Part shown: in pieces, positions 9,561 to 17,142 of the stretch
How the letters are laid out: each line of letters starts with the position of its first letter
How positions within the stretch are numbered: the stretch's first letter is position 1
Source of the DNA: Streptomyces tuirus
Lineage (GTDB): Bacteria; Actinomycetota; Actinomycetes; Streptomycetales; Streptomycetaceae
Reading direction: 5' to 3'
Assembly (NCBI GenBank): GCA_018195615.1
Contig: JAGTPG010000002.1
Coordinates: forward strand, 558,001-622,000
DNA length: 64,000 nt
The notes under the pieces: model-generated
What the model was told of the DNA's origin: nothing
Seen by the model: the letters and a program-made list of their open reading frames with translations, nothing else
Databases searched by the model: none
Program-made: the position numbers and the translations under genes

Positions 9561-9950
9561 ATGGCGGCGAAAACGGCTGGTGCGCGGCTCGAGGAACGCT
9601 GGCGGGACATCCTGTCGGCGCACGCGCGCACGATGTGCGAGATCGACCGGGTGCTGCATCCGCACGGCCTGGGCGCGTCGGACTTCGAGGTCCTGGACAT
9701 TCTCGCGACGGCGGCGCCCGAGGAGGCCGAGCAGTGCCGGGTGCAGAACCTGGTCGGGCGGGTCCACCTCAGCCAGAGCGCGCTGTCACGGCTCATCGCC
9801 CGGCTGGAGAAGGACGGGCTGGTGACACGCTCCGTATGCGTGGAGGACCGGCGCGGTGTGTACGTCGCCCTGACGTCCAAGGGCCGTGACCTGCACGCGG
9901 AGGTACTGCCGCTGCAGAGGGCCGCACTGGCTCGGACGCTGGGCGAGTAG
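9561..9950 (+). CDS. MarR-family transcriptional regulator
   Basis: A winged-helix protein of 129 aa. The MarR core is visible as HLSQSALSRLIARLEKDGLVTRS, then VEDRRGVYVALTSKGRDL with the Asp-Arg-Arg wing. ATG 9561 is chosen because upstream in-frame starts add residues unlike the family. It stands alone between the galactan operon and a convergent SseB-like gene, so its target is not evident. Confidence 0.82.
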   Translation: MAAKTAGARLEERWRDILSAHARTMCEIDRVLHPHGLGASDFEVLDILATAAPEEAEQCRVQNLVGRVHLSQSALSRLIARLEKDGLVTRSVCVEDRRGVYVALTSKGRDLHAEVLPLQRAALARTLGE

Positions 9951-9983
9951 GCCGCCCGGCGTCCGGCCCCGGACCGGTCGGTC

Positions 9984-10385
9984 CTACGGACGTGCCAGCA
10001 GGGTGCGCACTCCCTCCGAGGTGAGCGTCAGGCGGTGTTCCGAGCTGCCGTCGATGGTGAGCGACAGGTCGTCGGCCGGCCACTGGGCGGCGAGGGCGCC
10101 GAGCGGCACCAGGCGGTAGCGCGAGACGAACGGCAGCAGCCCGGCCATCTCCACCTCGGAGGTGAACACGGGCACCACCGGCTCGCCGCCCGGCTGCTCC
10201 AGCACCGGCAGCGCCACCGCCGAGGGGTTGGCCGCGTCGGCGTCGTTCGCGTCGTCGGGCACGGGGATGAGCACGTCGCTGTTGGCGAGCGCGTCCAGAG
10301 CCGCCGCGTCCTCCGTGTTCTCGGCGAGGACGTCCAAAGCCCGCTGGGCGGGCGTGGGCGTGGGGTCGTTTGCGGGTGTCTCCAT
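9984..10385 (-). CDS. SseB-like domain protein
   Basis: A 133-residue protein starting at ATG 10385 (METPANDPTPTPAQRALDVL). The block DVLIPVPDD, then LPVLEQPGGEPVVPVFTSEVEM, and later VSRYRLVPLGALAAQWPADDLSLTIDG follow the SseB N-terminal domain pattern found in many streptomycete proteins of unknown role. No signal peptide or membrane helix. It converges with the MarR gene; no function can be assigned. Confidence 0.65.
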   Translation of the reverse strand: METPANDPTPTPAQRALDVLAENTEDAAALDALANSDVLIPVPDDANDADAANPSAVALPVLEQPGGEPVVPVFTSEVEMAGLLPFVSRYRLVPLGALAAQWPADDLSLTIDGSSEHRLTLTSEGVRTLLARP

Positions 10386-10576
10386 GGCAGATTCCCTGGT
10401 AGCGGCGGTCGTGCGGCCTGCCCGGGACAAGATCCGCCCCGGACGCGGTGCTGCTCGCGTACCCGATCGGGCCCCGGGCAATCCTGCTGGATCTTGGAGG
10501 TTCGGGGGACGGCGCGAAAGCCGTCCGCGACGAGCGCCGCGTACGCGGTGTGAGGGTGCCCGACGTTTTACCCCTT
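10386..10576. other. Intergenic gap upstream of sseB-like gene and downstream of caspase gene
   Basis: 191 bases with visibly lower GC at the caspase end (TTTTACCCCTTTTAAG at about 10565). No gene, tandem repeat or clear hairpin was seen. It must hold the promoter of the SseB-like gene; no confident -10/-35 was found. Confidence 0.4.
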
Positions 10577-11809
10577 TTAAGTCACCATTCTCTGAACAGA
10601 CTGGAGGCGTTCAGCCATTTTCTCGGGCGCACTGTGACCCAGCTGTTTTGAGGTCCACGACTGCGGACCCTCAATGGTGAGCCACCACTTCGGGTCGAAG
10701 TCACCGTAGGCGGAGACATCCGGCAGGTAATCGGAGTCGAACTTGTACCGTTGAAACTCCTCGTAGGGGATGTACACCTGTGTGCCGCTGTCCCTGATGC
10801 GCAGGCCCGTACTGGTGAGAACGAGATTGCTCGAAGGTTCAGCCCAAGGAGACCATATCCACAGTGCGATAATTTCCTCGCCGGCCTTGAGTGAATGCAC
10901 CTTGCTCGCTCGCCACACTCTCCATGATGAAGCACCGTCCGGCAGCACGTACAGATCGGCCACCTTCGACTGCCGGCGAAGGTAATCGCGTACGCGGCTA
11001 CCCGTGTGGGGCGGGCGGTCTGTCTGCACAGGGGGCGGGGGCGGTTCCCGGTAGGAACTGTTACGGGTCAGAATTATTCGGGAACCGAGTTGCTCGCATT
11101 TCAGACGCGGTTCAGGGAGATGCCGTAGCGTCCTGCGGCGTTCGTCGAGGCGCCGGGAGACCGCGTTGAAGACGTCGTCGAGGTCCAGGAAGGCCGGCCC
11201 CTGCGGGTCTCCTTCGCGGAGCACCGCGAGGAGTTCACTGGTGAACGCGGTATGTCTTTCTCCTGCCGGGGCGAGCGCCTTCCGCGTCCTGGCAGCGGCC
11301 GTGAGCAACCCGACGCCTTTGATTTCTGTCTCCCGGGCGAATTCTTCGTCGTCGGCGGTGCCCATGCCGTCGGCAGCCAGCTCCGCGTAGCAGCAGTCCA
11401 GGACGACGAGGGTACGGAGTCCCTTGCGGGTCGGCGGCTTCAGACGCAGGGCGAGGTCGTTGTAGCGCACTCCCTCGTCGGGATCCTCGGTGTGCGGCAG
11501 GGTCAGATACAGCGAATGATCCGACCCTGCCCGCAAACCATGGCCTGCGTAATAGACGAGCAATGTGTCCGCAGCGGCCGCTGCCGCATCCCTCACCGCT
11601 CTCTTGACTACCTCACTGGATTTCGGCTGGAGTATCGTCACGCAGTTCTCCGGCGGTAAGGACCATACGCTTCCGTCGGTCAAGGCCTGCCGCAGGTCCA
11701 GCACATTGGCTTCAACAGCGGGAATGTCCTTGAGATCGGGCATGTTCTTGACACCGGAGGTATTGCCGATCAGGACTGCTCGGGACTGGGCCGGATCAGG
11801 AAGAGTCAC
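10577..11809 (-). CDS. Caspase-family (C14) peptidase with C-terminal beta-rich domain
   Basis: A 410-aa protein. The caspase fold covers about residues 8-250, with catalytic His90 in LLVYYAGHGLR and Cys139 or Cys140 in LVVLDCCYAE, both intact. A proline-rich linker (PPPPPVQTDRPP, about 256-267) leads to a 140-residue C-terminal domain rich in aromatic residues and beta strands (EEIIALWIWSPWAEPSSNLVL); it may be PH-like, but this is not certain. GTG 11809 overlaps the stop of the EACC1-like gene, so the two are translationally coupled. The region is visibly less GC-rich than its surroundings, which fits transfer. Known relatives of this pairing are predicted conflict (defence) effectors. Confidence 0.82.
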   Translation of the reverse strand: MTLPDPAQSRAVLIGNTSGVKNMPDLKDIPAVEANVLDLRQALTDGSVWSLPPENCVTILQPKSSEVVKRAVRDAAAAAADTLLVYYAGHGLRAGSDHSLYLTLPHTEDPDEGVRYNDLALRLKPPTRKGLRTLVVLDCCYAELAADGMGTADDEEFARETEIKGVGLLTAAARTRKALAPAGERHTAFTSELLAVLREGDPQGPAFLDLDDVFNAVSRRLDERRRTLRHLPEPRLKCEQLGSRIILTRNSSYREPPPPPVQTDRPPHTGSRVRDYLRRQSKVADLYVLPDGASSWRVWRASKVHSLKAGEEIIALWIWSPWAEPSSNLVLTSTGLRIRDSGTQVYIPYEEFQRYKFDSDYLPDVSAYGDFDPKWWLTIEGPQSWTSKQLGHSAPEKMAERLQSVQRMVT

Positions 11810-12177
11810 TCTCTTCCCTCCTCGGGATGTTCGTCAGGGCGGAGCAGTTCCCGCAAGGCTCGTTCGATGTCCTCTTCGCCGGCGCCATCGATAGTGGCGG
11901 ACATACTGGTTCCGTTCCGCTCGATGTGGAGACGCCGCCCTGGCGTGGCCCGATTGCGGCGGGATTCCAGCCATGTGCCCGCTGTGATGAGGAAATCGCC
12001 GAGTGCCACCGCCGTGGCGATACCCGCCAGAATGAGCTCCCCCGCCCCCATCTGCTCCGCGCCGCCGCCGGTGAGGGACGGTTCGGTCAATGAGCCGGCC
12101 GGGTCCTCCAGCAGCCAGCTCAGCAGATCGTCGGAGTCGCCTGGAACCCCGTCCAGGACGGTGACCTGTACCTGCAT
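11806..12177 (-). CDS. EACC1-like small protein (effector-associated constant component 1)
   Basis: A 123-residue protein starting at ATG 12177 behind GGGGGAGC. The layout matches the EACC1 family: a short beta-rich start (MQVQVTVLDG), DLLSWLLEDP, one hydrophobic helix (AGELILAGIATAVALGDFLI), TWLESRR, then a beta hairpin (LHIERNGTSMSATI). EACC1 was described by comparative genomics as a fixed partner of varied effectors (caspases, trypsins, NTPases) in predicted actinobacterial conflict systems. Its biochemical role is unknown. It is coupled to the caspase gene by a GTGA overlap. Confidence 0.7.
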   Translation of the reverse strand: MQVQVTVLDGVPGDSDDLLSWLLEDPAGSLTEPSLTGGGAEQMGAGELILAGIATAVALGDFLITAGTWLESRRNRATPGRRLHIERNGTSMSATIDGAGEEDIERALRELLRPDEHPEEGRE

Positions 12178-12260
12178 ATCCGCTCCCCCACAGCGTCGTA
12201 CGCACTGTCCAAGCGGTGTCTACTTACCCCGCGGCACGCATGGTGATGCCAGGGCGATGC

Positions 12261-12920
12261 CTATCCCCGGAGGTCGCCGCGCAGAACGGCGAACGTCCCC
12301 CGGGCGCGGGTGCCGTCAGGTGTCTGCCAGGTGCCGGTGACACGGCCGACGGCTCCCTGCGACGGAGCGAACGGGGCGTCGGCGGCGGGCTGGAGGACCC
12401 GGTGCAAGTGGAGCGTTGTGCCGTGCGGCGTCGTCAGTCGGGTGCCGTTCCGGTCGTCGGTGACGGTGAAGTCCGAAGGGATGGGGCCTTCGCCGGTGAA
12501 GGAGGCGGTGACCTCGCGGTCGGGGACGCCGCTGGTGTTCTGGTCCTGGGCCTGCACTCGTCCCTCGATCAAGGCCGGCAACTGGGCGAGCAGCACAGGG
12601 TCGTGGCAGCCGTCGTAGGCCCAGCGCTGCCCGAGGACGCCGTGCTCCATGGTGCCCACGAGGGCGTGCTCCGCCCCGTCGAGCGGGGCACCGCGGTAGG
12701 TGAGCGGCACCAGGTAGGTGGTCGGGTGGGGGCCGGAGGCGTCGGTGACGACGATGAACTCGATCCCGACCTCACCGTGCGGGTCGTCCAGCCGGAACCC
12801 GCCGGCCTTGGCCAACCGCGGCTCCGTCGCGCCGCCGCGGTACCAGGGACGGGAAGGCAGCCAGGAGGTGAGCAGTTCCAGCTTGCTCGGCTTGAGCGTG
12901 GTGGGGTGGATGACGGCCAT
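12261..12920 (-). CDS. Maltokinase N-cap-like domain protein
   Basis: A 219-aa soluble protein starting MAVIHPTTLKPSKLELLTSW. WLPSRPWYRGG and KAGGFRLDDPHGEVGIEF are hallmarks of the cap domain found at the N-terminus of actinobacterial maltokinase Pep2/Mak and of stand-alone streptomycete proteins often labelled 1,4-alpha-glucan branching protein. No kinase domain is attached. Its neighbour upstream is an APH-fold kinase, which may be coincidence or a functional partner. No enzymatic role can be assigned. Confidence 0.7.
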   Translation of the reverse strand: MAVIHPTTLKPSKLELLTSWLPSRPWYRGGATEPRLAKAGGFRLDDPHGEVGIEFIVVTDASGPHPTTYLVPLTYRGAPLDGAEHALVGTMEHGVLGQRWAYDGCHDPVLLAQLPALIEGRVQAQDQNTSGVPDREVTASFTGEGPIPSDFTVTDDRNGTRLTTPHGTTLHLHRVLQPAADAPFAPSQGAVGRVTGTWQTPDGTRARGTFAVLRGDLRG

Positions 12921-13013
12921 GCCGGGGTTCCCTTCCCTTGCGTCGACGCGGTCCTCGAGATCGCAGGATATGTTCGAGCGGATCCGGCTGGTCCGGCAGA
13001 GTCGAACCGGCTG

Positions 13014-13973
13014 TCAGGACACGCCGCCGTTGAAGACCGGGTTGCTCCGCAACTGTTCGGCACACCACCGGAAGTGTCCGTCGTTGACGTCCAGGCCGAA
13101 GAGGTCGTAGGTGATGAGGGCGTATGCGGCCTGGTAGGTGGTGAGGGTGGCGGTTGTGTAGCCGAATTCTCGCGCGAAGAGCCGTGTGAGGGCAGCGGTG
13201 TGCTCCCGGGCGTGCGGGCCGTACATGTCGCAGACGGCTGCGGTGACGGCCGCCTCGAACGCCGGGTCGCCGGCGGTCGTGCAGCAGCCGAAGTCGAGTA
13301 CGGCGACGGGTCGGCCGGCGGTGTCGACGTGGATGTTGGGCGGGACGAGGTCACCGTGGATCGCGGTGACCGGGCCGTCGGGGAGTGAGCGCAGCGCGTT
13401 CAGCGTGCGTGCCACCCCGGCGTCGAGGCCCGGCACATGCGGAGCGAGTGCCGCGCCATGCCGGGCCGCGGCCCTGGCGACGGACGCCGCGAGCGCGTCC
13501 TGGAATCGGTCGTGGCCCTGCCACAGCGGGCGGTCGTCGCCCTGGACGGTCAGCCGGCGCATGGCGTCCGTGCCGGGCACCGAGGCGAGTCCACGCAGGA
13601 CGGCGAGCAGCGTGTCCTCGTGCAGGGCGGGCAGTTCGCGCTCGTACTCCTCGTGCGCGGAGTCGCCCCGCATCGGGACGCCGGGCAGTTCACGCTCGTA
13701 CGTCACGACGACGCCCCGGTGGTGCTCGACGTCGAAGATCTCCGGGGTGGCGAAGGGCAGGCGGTGTCGCGCGATGTCCGCGTACACCTGGCGGGCCGGT
13801 TCGGCCGGCGGCTGACCGGTCCACACCTTGGCGACCCGGCCATCGCCCAGCCCGTAGACGACGCCCTCGACACCGGCGCCGATGCGGCGAGCCTCCGGGT
13901 GTCCCCGTTCGGCGAAGTATCCGGGCCACGGGTCGACGGCGGGGTGCGTTTCACCGTTCCTGGAGTTTTCCAC
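13014..13973 (-). CDS. Aminoglycoside-phosphotransferase-fold kinase family protein
   Basis: A 319-aa protein with an APH/choline-kinase fold. A glycine-rich loop (IGAGVEGVVYGLGDGRVAKVW) holds the ATP-binding lysine. The catalytic block is AIHGDLVPPNIHV, with the usual HGD..xxN pattern, followed by VAVLDFGCCTTAGDPAFE for metal binding. All key residues are present, so it should phosphorylate a small molecule; the substrate is unknown and resistance should not be assumed. It points the same way as the cap-domain gene, 93 bases apart. Confidence 0.78.
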   Translation of the reverse strand: MENSRNGETHPAVDPWPGYFAERGHPEARRIGAGVEGVVYGLGDGRVAKVWTGQPPAEPARQVYADIARHRLPFATPEIFDVEHHRGVVVTYERELPGVPMRGDSAHEEYERELPALHEDTLLAVLRGLASVPGTDAMRRLTVQGDDRPLWQGHDRFQDALAASVARAAARHGAALAPHVPGLDAGVARTLNALRSLPDGPVTAIHGDLVPPNIHVDTAGRPVAVLDFGCCTTAGDPAFEAAVTAAVCDMYGPHAREHTAALTRLFAREFGYTTATLTTYQAAYALITYDLFGLDVNDGHFRWCAEQLRSNPVFNGGVS

Positions 13974-14050
13974 CCGCGTATTAGATCAACAGCCTCGACC
14001 GCACATCGTTCCGGCGTTCGGCAGCCGCGGAAAACGGTGTTGACCCCTCT

Positions 14051-14068
14051 GATGTTACCGGTAACATC
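14051..14068. promoter_or_regulatory. Perfect palindromic operator, LacI-type
   Basis: GATGTTACCGGTAACATC is an exact 18-base palindrome with the central CG of LacI-family operators. It lies 78 bases before the GTG of the MFS gene that heads the GH35 operon ending in lacI (19601), the likely repressor. Confidence 0.65.
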
Positions 14069-14145
14069 ACTCTGAGTCCCCGCTCAGCCGTACGCGACTG
14101 TGTCCTCCGCCCGCCCCACCCGGCCGGCCGTCCTCCGGAGTACGC

Positions 14146-15339
14146 GTGACCGACCAGCAAACCGCACAGCGCGCCGCACCGCTCTCCCCGACCCCACCTG
14201 CCCCGGTCTTCAGCAGGGCCGCCGTCGTCGCCTCCTGCGTGGGCTTCGTGCTCATCGGTGCGTTGCAGGCCCTGTACGGCCCCGCGATCCCTGCTCTCCG
14301 GGAGGAGTTCGGGCTGTCCCCGTCCGTCGCCGGGCTGGGGCTCAGTGCCCACTTCGTCGGTGGCGTGGCCGGTGTGCTGCTGTTCGACCGGCTCTACGGC
14401 CGGGTCGGCAACCGGCGGATCCTGGGCAGCTCCTATCTGCTGATGGCGGCCGGCGCGGCGGGCTTCGCGCTGGCGCCCGACTGGTCCGTCGCCCTGGCCG
14501 CCGCCCTGCTCGCCGGGCTCGGTTTCGGCGGCATCGACTACGGGCTCAACCAGTTGTTCGCCGTCGGTTTCGGCCACCGTTCGACCGCGATGCTGAACAT
14601 CCTCAACGCCCACTTCGGCGTCGGCGCCATCCTCGGCCCCGCGCTGATCGGCGCGGTCGGCTCCGAGCACTACCCGGCCGTCTTCCTGTGCTTCGCCCTC
14701 GCCAACCTGCCGCTGCTGCTGTGTCTGAGGGGCGTACGGAACGACGCGCCCCTCCCGGCCGGGAGCGACACGCACAGCGGTGCGGTGCTGCGGCGGAGCC
14801 TCGGCTCGGTCCTCGCCGTCTTCGTCGCGCTCTACGTCCTGCACGTCGGCATCGAGGCCGGCGTCGGCGGCTGGGAGCCCACCCACCTGGAGACCGTCGG
14901 CTACGGCGCGGGCGTCGCCGCCACGGCAACCTCCGTGTACTGGCTGATGATGACCGTCGGCCGCTTCCTGGTCGCCCCGCTCGCGCTGCGCTTCTCCGCC
15001 CAGGCCATCATCACCGTCTCGTGCGCGGGCATGACGGTGTGTCTGCTCGCCGCGTCCGTCCCGGCGCTCGCGCCGTACGCCTATGCCGGTGTCGGTCTGT
15101 TCATCGCGCCGATCTTCCCCACGGGACTGCCCTGGCTGAACCGGGCCGCCCCGCGGGCCCGGAGGGCCGGTGCGCTGGTCATCGCGGCCTCCATGGCCGG
15201 CGGTGTCGCCGCCGGTCCGGCCCTGGGCAAAGCCATCGAGTGGTCCGGGGTCCGCGCGGTGCCGCTGCTGCTGTGCGGCGTGTCGGCGCTCTGCCTGGCC
15301 GCCACGCTCTGGCTGATCCGCAGCACCCGATCCCGTTGA
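14146..15339 (+). CDS. MFS transporter (probable sugar permease)
   Basis: A membrane carrier of 397 aa with about twelve predicted helices. It starts at GTG 14146, followed by a hydrophilic N-terminus and then AAVVASCVGFVLIGALQAL. LFDRLYGRVGNRRILG is the MFS loop between helices 2 and 3. It is the first gene of an operon with two GH35 enzymes and a LacI regulator, so a galactoside is the likely substrate (inference). The operator at 14051 lies in its promoter region. Confidence 0.85.
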   Translation: MTDQQTAQRAAPLSPTPPAPVFSRAAVVASCVGFVLIGALQALYGPAIPALREEFGLSPSVAGLGLSAHFVGGVAGVLLFDRLYGRVGNRRILGSSYLLMAAGAAGFALAPDWSVALAAALLAGLGFGGIDYGLNQLFAVGFGHRSTAMLNILNAHFGVGAILGPALIGAVGSEHYPAVFLCFALANLPLLLCLRGVRNDAPLPAGSDTHSGAVLRRSLGSVLAVFVALYVLHVGIEAGVGGWEPTHLETVGYGAGVAATATSVYWLMMTVGRFLVAPLALRFSAQAIITVSCAGMTVCLLAASVPALAPYAYAGVGLFIAPIFPTGLPWLNRAAPRARRAGALVIAASMAGGVAAGPALGKAIEWSGVRAVPLLLCGVSALCLAATLWLIRSTRSR

Positions 15340-15376
15340 CTCCCGCTGTCCCGCTGTCCCGAAGGGAAGCCTCCGC

Positions 15377-17142
15377 ATGCCCGCTCTGACCACGACGTCC
15401 GACGGATTCCTGCTGCACGGCGAGCCGTTCCGGATCGTCTCCGGCGCGCTGCACTACTTCCGTGTCCACCCCGGCCTGTGGTCCGACCGGCTGCGCAAGG
15501 CACGGCTGATGGGGCTCAACACGGTGGAGACGTACCTTCCGTGGAACCACCACCAGCCCGACCCCGAGGGGCCGCTCGTGCTCGACGGCTTCCTCGACCT
15601 GCCCCGGTTCCTCCGGCTCGCCCAGGACGAGGGACTGCACGTGCTCCTGCGTCCGGGCCCGTTCATCTGTGCCGAGTGGGACGGCGGCGGCCTGCCCGAC
15701 TGGCTGACCTCCGATCCCGACATCCGGCTGCGCACCAGTGACCCCCGCTTCACCGGGGCCGTGGACCGCTACCTCGACCTGCTGCTGCCGGCGCTCCGGC
15801 CGCATATGGCCGCGGCGGGCGGCCCTGTGATCGCCGTGCAGGTGGAGAACGAGTACGGGGCCTACGGCGACGACATCGCGTACCTGAAGCACCTGGCCGA
15901 CGCGTTCCGCTCCCGGGGCGTCGAGGAGCTGCTGTTCACCTGCGACCAGGCCGATCCCGAGCATCTGGCCGCCGGAAGCCTGCCGGGCGTGCTGACCGCC
16001 GCCACCTTCGGCAGTCGCGTCGAGCAGTGCCTCGGGCGGCTGCGCGAGCACCGGAGCGAAGGCCCGCTGTTCTGCGCCGAGTTCTGGATCGGCTGGTTCG
16101 ACCACTGGGGCGGTCCGCACCATGTGCGGGACGCGGCCGACGCCGCCGCCGACCTGGACCGGCTGCTGTCCTCCGGGGCGTCCGTCAACATCTACATGTT
16201 CCACGGCGGCACCAACTTCGGGTACACCAACGGCGCCAACCACAAGCACGCCTACAACCCCACCGTCACGTCGTACGACTACGACGCGGCGCTCACCGAG
16301 TGCGGCGACCCGGGACCGAAATACCACGCCTTCCGCGAGGTCATCGCCCGCCATGTGTCCGTTCCCGACGAGCCCGTTCCGGCTCCCGTTCCCAAACTCC
16401 CGCCGAAGGGCGTCGAGTTGGACGGGCAGGCGCTTCTGCTCCCCCTCGCTGCCGCGCTCGCCGCTCCGGTCGTCGCCGACGCCCCTTTGACCATGGGCGA
16501 GCTCGAGCAGCGCACCGGCTACGCGCTCTACCGCACCGCTCTTCCCGCTTCGGGCGACGGCCTGCTGCACTTCGCCGGTGGTGTCGGCGACCGTGCCCAG
16601 GTCTTCGTCGACGGCGCCCCGATCGGGGTACTGGAGCGCGAACGCCACGACGAGAGCCTGCCCGTGCGCGTCCCCCGCCCCGGTGCCACGCTGGAGGTCC
16701 TCGTCGAGAACATGGGCGGCGTCAACTACGGACCGCGCATCGGCGCGCCGAAGGGCCTGCTCGGACCGGTCTCCTTCAACGGCACCGTCCTGCGGGCTGG
16801 GACTGCCACCCGCTGCCGCTGGACGATCCGGGCGCGGTGCCGTTCGCCCCGGCCGGCGAGGCGGCGGTCAGCGTGCCGGCCTTCCACCGCGGCACCTTCG
16901 AGGTGGACACGCCCGCCGACGCCTTCCTCTCCCTGCCCGGCTGGACGAAGGGGCAGGCCTGGATCAACGGCTTCCACCTGGGCCGCTACTGGAACCGTGG
17001 ACCGCAGCGCACGCTCTACGTTCCCGCGCCGGTGCTGCGTCCGGGTGCGAACGAGCTGGTCCTGCTGGAACTGCACGGCACCACCGCCACCCGCGCCCAG
17101 CTCACCGGCACGCCCGACCTCGGCCCGGAGAACACCTGGTGA
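15377..17142 (+). CDS. Beta-galactosidase, GH35
   Basis: A 588-aa (restored) cytoplasmic enzyme removing terminal beta-galactose. It begins LHGEPFRIVSGALHYFRVHP. The acid/base Glu is in IAVQVENEYGAYG and the nucleophile in LFCAEFWIGWFDHWGG; YMFHGGTNFGYTNGA follows, all family hallmarks. The C-terminal jelly-roll domains end in WINGFHLGRYWNRGPQRTLY. One apparent base is missing near 16797 (CGGGCTGGG), after which the frame carries the C-terminus. The stop overlaps the GTG of the next GH35 gene. ATG 15377 follows GAAGGGAAG. Confidence 0.9.

Noticed and set aside
13014..13973. Aminoglycoside resistance gene
   Set aside because: Only the APH fold is visible; it is not close to any recognised resistance enzyme, and the context gives no support.
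14100..15389. Second long plus-strand frame over the MFS gene
   Set aside because: Arg-rich shadow frame with no homology; the MFS frame has all expected helices.
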